Shown: positions 23,179 to 33,104 of the stretch, piece by piece
Layout of the letters: the number at the start of each line of letters is the position of its first letter
Numbering within the stretch: the stretch's first letter is position 1
Assembly: GCF_023898315.1 (NCBI RefSeq)
Contig: NC_064617.1
Location: 617,449,000 to 617,512,999, forward strand
Direction: 5' to 3'
Length of the DNA stretch: 64,000 bases
Source: Schistocerca nitens
Taxonomy: Eukaryota > Arthropoda > Insecta > Orthoptera > Acrididae
The notes under the pieces: model-generated
What the model was told of the DNA's origin: nothing
The model's database searches: none
The model's input: only the letters and a program-made list of their open reading frames with translations
Program-made: the position numbers and the translations under genes

Positions 23179-24286
23179 TGGACTTAAAGATTGGCAAGCT
23201 GGCAACACTGTAAATACGTGTACGGTAACTACCTATGTCAGCATGTCACAACAGCTCTGTGCAGTTTGTGCAGTGGATAGTGTTTTGGTTTAACATGCAG
23301 GTGGTCGAAGGTTCGATTGTGGGTCGAGGCTTATTTGTTTTCATTTGCTAGATGTAGTCTGCATGGTATAGTAACTGGCGTCTTAATCGTCGTACAGCGA
23401 TTACAGTGGACCTTTTCAAACATTTGCAGTTACGTGGTACGAACACAGAAATGGAAATATAATTGTTTTCACTGGACAGCTTTAAAGAAAAATTTTGCAC
23501 GTCGTGGATGGAATTGTTTTACACCACTGCATCTATTAGGTGCCAGATTTTTTTGTGTGTACCTTCCTCTAATGGTCCTCTCGATTAATACCAACTATTA
23601 TTTTTGCCACATTCAGGTCCACTACATTTCGTAAGGGCCTTATGTCCCCAGCAGGGTCGTTGCAAATAATTTCGATTGGATCATTGAGGGAGCGTACACA
23701 GAAAATAGATCTAGAATCTAGCAGATGCATTGGTGCGAAACACTTCGCGTCCACGTCGTGCAAAAGACTTCTTTAATAGCTGACCAATTAAAATGATTGT
23801 AGTTCCGTTCCTGTGTCCGCAGCTCGTGGTCGTGCGGTAGCATTCTCGCTTCCCGCGTCCGGGTTCCCGGGTCCGATTCCCGGCGGGGTCAGGGATTTTC
23901 TCTGCCTCGTGATGACTGGGTGTTGTGTGATATCATTAGGTTAGTTAGGTTTAAGTAGTTCTAAGTTCTTGGGGACAGATGACCATAGATGATAAGTCCC
24001 ATAGTGCTCAGAACCATTTGAACCAACCATTCCTGTGTCCATAGTACATAACTGCAAATGTTTTGTAGAAGACCCGCTGTCATCGCCAGATACCGTACCA
24101 CGCAGACTACCTTTAGCAAATAAAACCAAATAAGCCTCGATCCAGAATAGAAACCTCAACCTACTGCGTGCTAATCCAAAACGCTATCTACTGCACCAGC
24201 TGCACAGCACTGCTCTATCTGCAGACAAGGGCAGTTACTGTGTACCTGATTAGGAACGTTGCCAGACTGCCAGTCTTTAACGTCCA
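23179..24286. mobile_element. Fold-back (long inverted-repeat) element with a SINE inside
   Basis: The two halves are long imperfect complements of each other: 23179-23597 pairs with 23661-24286 after removing the SINE at 23819-24029. Ends are TGGACTTAAAGATTGGCAAG and its imperfect complement near 24267-24286. Inner arms meet around a spacer of about 60 bp (23598-23660). No transposase motif occurs. Without the SINE and one target copy the element is about 0.89 kb. No clear target duplication was found. It behaves like a non-autonomous fold-back or long-TIR MITE. Confidence 0.75.
23819..24029 (+). mobile_element. SINE type B
   Basis: Head different from type A (GCAGCTCGTGGTCGTGCGG, B-box GGTCCGATTCC) joined to the same body. 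Flanked by the 11-bp direct repeat TTCCTGTGTCC (23808-23818 and 24030-24040). Confidence 0.93.
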
Positions 24287-24573
24287 CATCTAGGTCTTGT
24301 AGAGGGGAATGAGAACTTAATATTTCGAATAGAAAACCATGTCTGGAAACGTGCTTTTGCGGTTGTTTCAGTTCAGATGTTTAACTCATCCACTGCTGTC
24401 AGATGAATTGAATTAGATATGACGCAGTCTAATTATCAGGTAACAATTCGAAAGGAAACATAATTGAACATCTATTTATCACTTAAGCACATTGCTTTGT
24501 ATTAACACTTAAATATTACGTTCTATACGTACAGTATGCTGTTTTTTTTTTATATTTTGGAATAATGTAAACG

Positions 24574-24772
24574 CCGGGCACTGTGGCCGAGCGGTTCTAG
24601 GCGCTTCAATTCGGAACCGCGCTGCTGTTACGGTCGCAGGTTCGAATCGTGCCTCGGGCATGGATGTGTGTGATGTCCTTAGGTTAGTTAGGTTTAAGTA
24701 GTTCTAAGTCTAGGGGACTGATGACCTCAGATGTTAAGTCCCATAGTGCTTAGAGCCATTTGAACCATTTGA
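24574..24772 (+). mobile_element. SINE type A
   Basis: Has the best A-box of the set (TGGCCGAGCGG). Flanked by the 13-bp direct repeat AATAATGTAAACG (24561-24573 and 24773-24785). Confidence 0.94.
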
Positions 24773-24785
24773 AATAATGTAAACG

Positions 24786-25115
24786 CATAATGTTTAAGTC
24801 TTAGTACGAACGAATGTGCTTAAGTGAAAAGTGGATGTTTCGTTATGTTTCCTTTAGAAGTATTACCTAATAAGTGTAGTGCGTCACGCCTAATTCTATT
24901 CCTTATGCAGAAGCACCACACTTTTAGAGCTCTCCCTCGTCAGAGCGAGAAGTCATCTGTCAGGGAGTGTGAGAATTGCTTAATCTCGCATCAGTGGCCG
25001 GACTGAGCTATGATATTACCGAGCGGATGGTTGGCTTTTCACTCACTATGTAGTCGTCCGTCTCTACCTGCAGCTCTTCCCACCGACACAGTACCCTGCA
25101 CCTCAACAGCGAGAA
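24786..25115. other. No recognisable feature
   Basis: Short spacer between two SINEs. No motif recognised. Confidence 0.4.
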
Positions 25116-25126
25116 TAAAGGATGAA

Positions 25127-25325
25127 AGGCCGGCCGCGGTGGTCTCGCGGTTAAGGCGCTCAGTCCGGAACCGCGCGACTGCTACGGTCGCAGGTTCGAA
25201 TCCTGCCTCGGGCATGGATGTGTGTGATGTCCTTAGGTTAGTTAGGTTTAAGTAGTTCTAAGTTCTAGGGGACTGATGACCACAGAAGTTAAGTCCCATA
25301 GTGCTCAGAGCCATTTGAACCATTT
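25127..25325 (+). mobile_element. SINE type A
   Basis: Complete copy. Flanked by the 11-bp direct repeat TAAAGGATGAA (25116-25126 and 25326-25336). Confidence 0.93.
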
Positions 25326-25336
25326 TAAAGGATGAA

Positions 25337-25655
25337 GGGGAAAATACATTGGGTAACCTGATTCATAATACATGTTTCCTCGACTGCCACAACTGCTAAT
25401 TCATTTCCTTGAATTCCCTTGTGCCCTGGTACCCAGCTGAATGGTTTATGATGAGTCGTGTTAGTTGTCAAAACATCCAGGAACGCATCCTCGATTGAAC
25501 CGAATATTATTGTTCATCAGTGGGTTCCTCATAACTGTTGAGTTTTTTCTGGAAGATATTCTCCCATCACTGGAATCGCACAACAGCACGGAAGAGCGGC
25601 GGTGATCTGACTGGTAGCCCAGGATCACTGTAAGTGTAGAAAAAATTAGTCATTG
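25337..25655. other. No recognisable feature
   Basis: Spacer between SINEs with no coding or repeat signal that I can name. Confidence 0.4.
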
Positions 25656-25857
25656 TTCAAATGGTTCAAATGGCTCTGAGCACTATGGGACTTAACATCT
25701 ATGGTCATCAGTCCCCTAGAACTTAGCACTACTTAAACCTAACTAACCTAAGGGCATTACACACATCCATGACCGAGGTAGGATTCGAACCTGCGACCGT
25801 AGCGGTCGCGAGGTTCCAGACTGTAGCGCCTAGAACCGCTCGGCCACTCTGGCCGGT
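25656..25857 (-). mobile_element. SINE type A, minus strand
   Basis: Complete copy read on the minus strand; B-box complement GGATTCGAACC at 25781-25791. Flanks TAGTCATTGT and TACTCACTGT match at 8 of 10 and may be a worn target duplication. Confidence 0.9.
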
Positions 25858-26560
25858 TTACTCACTGTAATTACAGTTTCAGATGGCCAGTCGGAATTTA
25901 TCATTGCAGAGGCTTCATCCAGAATGTGAAATGAGTGGTTGAGTGAGAGGAGTGGAGTGTGGATGGGTAAATTCAGCGTTCGCGCTCACTGTACCTCTGA
26001 CGGCGCCAGCGTCGGGACGGCTGCCCACCGTGTCTGTAAACAAGAAACGCACGTTAGTGTGGGCAGCACGTTCTTATGACTGCTTTCACATCAGGAAGCG
26101 GTTAATCTGATCTCATACAAAATCCGCCTAAACCGTTCCGAGACTGATTTCATTTGTGCCGTACAAGAGACGTCAGCGCGGTAACTACGGTGGAGGCTTG
26201 AACTAACAACTGTGAAGAACAGGATGTATTCGACCAGTCAGTTGTGAACAGGTTAAGTACTATCCCACCACGACATTAGTGCACTTGACCTCCCGTGGCC
26301 GTTACAGGAAACACCCTGTGACTTTACAGAAAACAAGTGCAGTAGTGACTAAGGAAAACGCATGGCGGTGTGAATGATTTCTAGACAGTTGTGCAGATGC
26401 TATTAACCGTTTCAGCGTGTCCTCCTAAAATATCATGATAAAAACTCGCGATAAGCAGACGGAAGAGCCCTCAAAACCAGGAGCAATAAATAATATCGTA
26501 GTCGACTAAAAGTGGACGAGCGACCATAATGTCAACTATATTCTGTTTGTTGTGTCGCAT
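25858..26560. other. No recognised gene
   Basis: No motif found. The last part probably belongs to the mariner relic that resumes after the SINE at 26573, but the coding signal is not visible here. Confidence 0.4.
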
Positions 26561-26572
26561 ATCACAGTGGAT

Positions 26573-26761
26573 GTGTGTGCGAATTCCTAAAGGACCAAAC
26601 TGCTGAGGTAATCGGTACCTAGACTTACTTACTACTTAAACTAACTTGTGCTAAGAACAACACACACACATCCATGCCCGAGGGAGGACTCGAACCTCCA
26701 GCGGGAGGGGCCGCGCAATCCGTGACATGGCGCCTCTAACCGAGCGGCCACTCCACGTGGC
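26573..26761 (-). mobile_element. SINE type C, minus strand
   Basis: Complement of GAGGTTCGAGTCCTCC at 26685-26700. Flanked by ATCACARTGGAT direct repeats (26561-26572 and 26762-26773, one mismatch). Confidence 0.92.
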
Positions 26762-27130
26762 ATCACAATGGATTAACATGTCTAAATCGGGAGTTCATGA
26801 CTTTATCAAGAATGCTTTGGAGAAGAGAAAAGTGTGTGCAAAGCTTGTCCCTTACACCTTGACTCCCAAACAGAAACGACGTGTGCACCCCTGTCGCGAC
26901 TCCACTGAAATGCAAAAAACGGACAATTCTTTTCTGCAAAAAATGGTACTAGCGACGAGACTTGGTATTATTAGTAAGTAACTAGCACAAATGACCGTCT
27001 AGAAATTAACAAGAGGAGACAACACTTTGACCACACAAGCGACATTGAAGCCAATGTGACTTTGCGAGCCGACCAATATTCCAAAGAAGGACGTTCCCAA
27101 CTGTGTCGGATGGCTGTATGAAGTTCTATT
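26762..27130 (+). pseudogene. Mariner transposase fragment
   Basis: The plus strand reads a DNA-binding/linker region LEKRKVCAKLVPYTLTPKQK at 26815-26875, then DNSFLQKMVLATR, which corresponds to the stretch leading to GDE in mariner transposases (SETMAR-like). A degenerate TKRRQHFDHTS-like stretch follows near 27010-27040. The first catalytic Asp is missing (ATRLGI where GDETW is expected). No ends were located. Confidence 0.6.
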
Positions 27131-27904
27131 TGTTGCACAGACTATTCACAACACATTGTCTTAACTTTTCACTATTTTTTATTAATCCAGTATTGAAGTT
27201 TGTTGAACCGACGGACTTCACAGGCCAGGAAATACTTCTAATGTTTGACTATAGCTGAAATTAGATCTTCTGTTCTAGCAGCATTTTCGTTTGTAGAAAC
27301 CTGTATTAAACCGAGTAAAAATTAATTATGTATGACTACGCTATGCAAAGATTTCACAAACCAGATTAAGCTAGGTTCTCTATGATGAATATCTGCTGTC
27401 CATTCGCTGCAGAGTCACTTACAAACCGACTTGCAGTGTTTCAAGAAGCCATAGAAACGAATATCTACAGAATTTTTGTTAATAACTAGTTTCTAGTTTC
27501 TGGGATAAGGATGCCAATGAGTAAATGGAAGTGGCTCTGTTATTATCAGTTGTTCTGATTAAATGTCTCAACGAAAAGTATAAATCCAGTTTTGAATTTA
27601 CTGAAAATTCCGTAACTCATTTAATCTGCTCATACCAGCATTAATTTTTTTTACAGTTTTTCTCAAAACGTCGAAATTTAACATTCCTCGCTCCGATTCG
27701 GAGAACATTCATTAGTCTTCCTTGTACCTCGATTCCCTAGTTATAATCGCCAACGAACAGTTATGTGGCAGCGATTGACAAACGTGTGGCTTATTCGAAT
27801 TCAGGACGTGGGGATTTTTATTTCCAGCTTTTGACAGATTTGTCGAGGGCTTGCGTTCAAAAGAGGTTAAAGGGATGGACAGCATTAATTTGGAACTTCT
27901 AAAA
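27131..27904. other. No recognisable feature
   Basis: May include more mariner debris at its start. No motif is firm. Confidence 0.4.
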
Positions 27905-29297
27905 TACACTATCTGTTCGAAAAAGTCCGATGCCGATTAGTGGATAATAACATGAGGTATGTCCACCTTTATGACCGCATGAACTCTGCTGGGATGTGAT
28001 GACGATGATGTTTGGTTTTGTTGGGCGCTCAACTGCGCTTTCATCAGCACCCGTACAAAGTCCCAATTTTTCACACAGTCCAAATTTTTTACTCAGTCCA
28101 GTTCAGCCACTGTCATGAATGCTGATGGTTATTATGATGAAATGATAAGGACAACACAAACACCCTGTCCCCGGGCAGAGAAAATTCCCAACCCGGCCGG
28201 GAATCGAACCTGGGACCCTGTGATACAGAGGCAGCAACGCCACCCACTAGACCACGAGCTGCGGAACTGCTGGGCTGTGGTGAGGTATCTGAATGTCTGT
28301 GGAGGAATGGCAGAACAGTGGTGCCTGCAGTTAATTCGACGTTGTAACTCATACGAAAGACATTCCAATCGGGCTGGGATTCTGGGTAGGCCAGTTCATT
28401 TCAGGAATGTTATGGCCCACAAACCACTGTCTCATAGATGCATTGTTATACTGATGAAAACAGTTATCGTCTCCGAGCTGCTCCTCTACCACATGCAGTA
28501 CATAATGTTGTAAAATGTGTACATATATCCTTCCGCATTTAGAATGGAATAAGAGGACCGCACCCCAACCAGGAAAAAATATCCCTACAGCGTAACACCA
28601 CCTTCTCCGTACGACACTGCTAGGGCTACGCATGATGTCAGGTATCGTTCTCCAGCAACTTGCAAAACCCAAATCCTTCCATCGGAATGTCACAAGGTAT
28701 AGTGTCACTCATCACTCCGAATAACTCGTTTCCAATTACCCAGTGTTCAGTGACGTCGCTCTTTACATAACCAGTGTCGCATGTCTCTGACTTCAGAAAT
28801 GTATGGCTTTGAGAAGCTGCTCGACCATTCTGTCCCATTATTTTTAACTCCCTACACACAGTCACTGCGTTACTGGACTACTGATAGCTCTGTGGAACTC
28901 ATGAGTGATTCCATCCGCCGATTTCATGCGATTTGTTACAACCACCATCCGCAATGTTCGACGGTCGCTACCCGTCACTACATGGGTTCTGCCTGGTGTT
29001 GATCTAGCTGTGCTTGTTCCTTCACGATTCCACAACAGAGCTGTCTCCCACCAGTCGACCTGTGCAGCTTTAGAAGGATTGAAATGTCCCTGATGTATCT
29101 GTTAATCAGGTGATATCCAATGGATATCCCATGTTCGAAATGAATGAGCTCTTCTGACCGACCCATTCTGCCACTATCTTTTTGTACTGACAATACAATA
29201 CTGCTCTCCTCTTAGTATACTGGCGGGTTCTGCTCTCCTGGCATCTACTGATTAATTCCGCTTTGGATAGGGATATAGGAATACTTTTGATCAGGCA
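27905..29297 (-). mobile_element. Tc1-like transposon relic with terminal repeats and two SINEs
   Basis: The left end, ACACTATCTGTTCGAAAAAG (about 27905-27924), and the right end, whose complement reads TGCCTGATCAAAAGTATTCC, are worn inverted repeats. The interior on the minus strand corresponds to a Tc1 transposase with scattered stops; recognisable pieces lie at 28349-28708 and 28638-28865, but no intact triad remains. A type D SINE sits at 27994-28266 and a type A SINE is inserted into the very end of the right terminal repeat (29298). The same family supplies the deletion derivative at 20394. Confidence 0.7.
27994..28266 (-). mobile_element. SINE type D, minus strand
   Basis: The minus-strand head includes CTCGTGGTCTAGTGGGTGG and the B-box GGTTCGATTCC (28202-28212). 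The 3' end on this strand is a CATCATCGTCATC tail at about 27998-28010. Flanked by CTGCTGGG (27986-27993 and 28267-28274). Confidence 0.85.
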
Positions 29298-29485
29298 GTT
29301 CCGGCCGATGTGGCTGAGCGGTTCTAGGTGCTTCAGTCTGGAACCGCGCTGTTGCTACAGTCGCAGGTTAGAATTCTGCCTCGGGCATGGATGTGTGTGG
29401 TGTCCTTAGGTTTAAGTAGTTCTAAGTCTAGGGGACTGATGACCTCAGCTGTTAAGTCCCATAGTGCTTAGTGCTATTTGAACCA
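29298..29485 (+). mobile_element. SINE type A inserted at the tip of a Tc1 end
   Basis: Head with a mutated B-box (GGTTAGAATTC). Body shortened by about 11 bp. Flanked by the 12-bp direct repeat TTTGATCAGGCA (29286-29297 and 29486-29497), which is itself part of the Tc1 terminal repeat. Confidence 0.9.
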
Positions 29486-29719
29486 TTTGATCAGGCATTG
29501 TTATTATACGGTTAGTTGGTTACTAAGTAACATGTTCCATAAACCACTTAAACCTTTTATGGAAATGAGGTAGAACGAGTCACTTTACAGAAAATATGTA
29601 CATGGTTAGTGTTATCATTAATGAATACATTATTTCTTTGCTCCTCATTTTACTAAGTTTGGAAGCTCCTCTTGATGTTCCTCCGTGTTTGTGATTTAAA
29701 ATTGTCTTGCTTTGAAACT

Positions 29720-29979
29720 CAGCCTTATGCAAACAATAGTTTATTTTTGTCTTTACCCAAACATGTTTCGACACCTATGTGTCGTCTTCTGTGGGTCAAA
29801 TTTTTATTTCATCAAATTACATCGCTACATGAACTACATCTAACCGGTGTATAATAATGCAGTCCATCTAGCGATGTAGTTTTAAGAAATAAAAGTTTTA
29901 CCCACAGAAGATGACATATAGGTGTCGAAACATGTCTGGGTAAGTATAAAAATAAACTAAGTGTATTTGCATAAGGCTG
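29720..29979. repeat. Imperfect palindrome (small inverted-repeat element)
   Basis: 260 bp that folds on itself around 29850, with arms of about 125 nt starting CAGCCTTATGC and ending GCATAAGGCTG. Each arm holds a GACAYATAGGTGTCGAAAC core. It lies 3' of the Penelope-like RT on the same (minus) strand and may be part of that element's terminal region; this is inference. Confidence 0.8.
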
Positions 29980-30455
29980 ATTAACAAAACAACCCAATTT
30001 CTTTGCTCCTACTCATGCAACTAACTAAAATGTTTTATTTTTTATTTTTAAATACTGACTACCATTTTTTAAATAGCAATTCGGCCGCTGGAATAGGAAC
30101 AGTTGCCCAAGAGAAATGATTTTAAGTTTGATTTATAACTTGCTTTGCTACCTGTCAGCCATTTTATGGTACTGGGACATTTATCACAAATTTTTGATGC
30201 TGCATATTCAACTCCTTCTGAGTCATTTCAGCTTTAATAATAGGTAATAAACGTCATTTTTCCCTCTACTGTTTTAGATATGGACATCACTGTTCACCGA
30301 TATTAGTGAGCACGCCGTTCATATGATCAATGAACAGGTGAAGCGCTTCGATCTCGTGTGGTAAAACAATAAAGGCGTCGTCAAAATAATGAAAGAAGCA
30401 AGATGGACGAAGAGGAGTTGAATTTAATGTGTGTTCTTCAAAATGTTTCTCAAAG

Positions 30456-30647
30456 ACAGCCAAGTCTCTTAAGGAAAATACTAGTAGAGCAAAGAGAGAG
30501 AAGGACTCCGTATTTTGCAGAGAGACGAAGATCTAATTGGGTTTCCCGCTGATAAAGGTAATGGCACAGCGTTCTTAAGGCCATATCGTATCATGATAAT
30601 GTGTCATAACGTTTGGAAAACAGTACATACAAGAGTATAAATGACAA
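30456..30647 (+). repeat. Inverted repeat arm, pairs with 31128-31317
   Basis: Shares long runs with the complement of 31128-31317, for example CCCGCTGATAAAGGTAAT and GTTCTTAAGGCCATAT. Roughly 85-90% alike by eye. Confidence 0.85.
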
Positions 30648-31127
30648 TAACAATGGAAAACACATGAGTATTTGCTCAGTCACACCATAACATTTACCAT
30701 TATACAAAAAGTAGGTGGTCATCAAAATATGTTGAAACAATTTGTTAGTTTTGTGAGGGGCATGGACTGCTAATAACATTCATGTATTTTCCACAGGGAC
30801 TTTTGCGTATAAAGAGCCACGTCCAAACAGACGAAAATTTTTTCTGGATTCAAACTGTGTTGTTTAGTTATGTCCCTGAACATCTGAAAGTTTTTAATAT
30901 TATGTTCGATGTGGCCAACTATTGACTCTAGCAAATACACTAGGTACTTAAGCAAGGCTGTATGTTTGAAAATCTATAGCATTAACAGGTCGCAATGGAA
31001 CGACTTCTTTGAGGATTTTAGGCAAACAGTACAGCCTTGGTGGCTTAGGAGATTCTATGTCATATTGCAGACAAGGATACTTACTTAGCTTCCCTGTTAT
31101 TCTGTTGGCTGATAAAGCAGGATTGCC

Positions 31128-31317
31128 GTTTATACTTTTATATGTACTGTTTTCTAAACGTAATGACACATTATTGTGATACAATATGGCCTTAAGAACG
31201 CTGTGGTATTACCTTTATCAGCGGGAAGCACCATTAGATCTTGGTATTTCTGCAAAATACGGAGTACTTCTCTCTCTTTGCTCTACTAGTATTTGCCTTA
31301 AGAGGCTTGGCTGTTGC
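31128..31317 (-). repeat. Inverted repeat arm, pairs with 30456-30647
   Basis: The original copy in the normal RT order. The other arm is the displaced, inverted one. Confidence 0.85.
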
Positions 31318-31320
31318 TAA

Positions 31321-33104
31321 TTTGTGACTTTTAGGGGGTAACATAATCGGCGGCGTCCTGTGAGAGATGCTGTACGGCCTGTTTCAGTCTACCGATGATA
31401 TTCACAACAGGTACTGTACATGTCTACGTACGAACTATATAACGTGATCCGATTTTGTCATTTAGGATAAAAACGATAAAACTAATAAAAAATTCTGACC
31501 TGCCACACAATAAGCAATAGAATATGATAACGCAGTCTCGTAGGCTGTACGGTACGCTTGCTTTCAAAATACCAAATAACGTTAAACACTTAAACACTAA
31601 TCAAGAAAATGAATTCTTTTTATGTTTTCATAAACAAGTAAAACTCGACAATGAATAAAATGTGTTGTACATACTGTACATTTTCGTATTAAAGTACATC
31701 TTTTGATCACGGGTAGATCGTCCCACACTCATTTCCGTCGTATTTTTTTAAATTTATGATAAAAATGATCATGTAATACCGATAGGGGTACAATAATTCC
31801 AGTAGGTATGTATTAATAAAAATTGGAAGAAGATTAAGAATCGCAGTATTAGAGTATGAATCGTTTCTCGCTTTTTAACAATGATAAATTTGGTCATTTT
31901 AGTGGATGGTTTACTGTTCGTATTGCTCACTGTGAAGGCATTGAGAGTATTGGTAGTCTTGAAATTTTTAATAACTTGACGTCATTGCTTATCTTACTTA
32001 TAATGTTGGAGAAGTATTCAGTAAGGCTAATGGTATGTCTTATTTTTACTCGACGATGCCTTTTGTTCTGAGGACTCATAGACGTCGTAAGCTGGATCAA
32101 GATGAAGCTATTTACGTATGGTGTAAAGGATCTGCTGTATGTAAAAATGTAAAACATGTTGGTGATCTGACTGTATGTTGTTACATAAATAAAGAAACCT
32201 GAGTCGAAAAAGAAAAACAAATCATATTGATTTTGCTAAAAGCCAAGAAGCGATTCTTGGTGTTGTAGCTCTCAGGAGCACTCTGGGATACTCTCTGTGT
32301 GTGGCACCCCTGTACATCGTTGAGAGTCGTAGTTAGATTGCGTACCACAACACAGTGCTGTGACTTACTTATCTTATTGTGGTTTTTATTTATAAGACTA
32401 AATATTCATTCCTGATTAAAAACTTGCCTTAGAATTTGAAATGCAGTCTGATGCAATGTACATGGTGAGCTACAGAATTCAGTCGTCTTTAGCAGAAAAA
32501 GATGGCGGTGGTATTTCTTTACTGCAAACAACATTCAGATGCTACTGCTGCACATTATAAAACTGATACGAGGAGCTTCGTACATAATTCAGTACAATGA
32601 TAGCAGGCAATGGACATATGGTATGCTGCAGTGTTGATGCCTGCTATTTTCTTATCTACACAAATATTAAGAGAACGTGAATTACAAGATACGAGACACA
32701 TTTTAACGGTATTCTTATCATTTGCGAAAAGATCATATTTCAATGTATTTGGTCAAATTCGTAATTTAAAAAAGCATGGAAATCTGTTAGGTGTCAGACT
32801 GATGTCTGCAAATACGTCGGTGTTTCATCTCAGTTACAGTAAAAAAAAAAAAAAGCCCATTGGGACTAAAGTTTTACAGTACGCTAATGTCACGGAAATT
32901 ATTGACCAATTGCGAAACAGTGGACTTAAAATTAGTCTTTACGTGATATACCACTGCTTTCATCTTGCAAGCAGCAAACAGTTATCGCTTAAACTTGCTT
33001 CCTCCTCTATTGAAACAAAATTGTTACATTGCATTAACAAAGGCAAAAGTTGCGAGCTGGATGCATTAAATGCACAAAATATTAGGGCTACGCGGAAAGT
33101 AAAG
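31321..33104. other. No recognised gene
   Basis: AT-rich. A 185-codon plus-strand frame (32610-33167) has no known motif and runs into RTE sequence at its end, so I do not count it as a gene. Some of this stretch may be the 5' part of the Penelope-like element. Confidence 0.4.

Larger units (their letters stand above)
30270..31320 (-). pseudogene. Penelope-like reverse transcriptase with an inverted self-copy inside
   Basis: Minus strand, in order: a GNTTAFLRPY-like finger segment (about 31220-31170); PPRLYCLPKILKEVVPLRPV (about 31045-30985), the signature of Penelope-like RTs; YLVYLLESIVGHIEHNIKN and FVCLDVALYTQ (motif A, 30955-30800); TTYFLYNGKCYGVTEQ (about 30710-30670); and, after the interruption, FFHYFDDAFIVLPHEIEALH with the DD catalytic pair (about 30400-30340). 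Between the last two lies 30456-30647, which is not RT in this direction but an inverted copy of 31128-31317. Several frameshifts and stops are present. Part of the palm around motif B is damaged or displaced. Confidence 0.75.
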
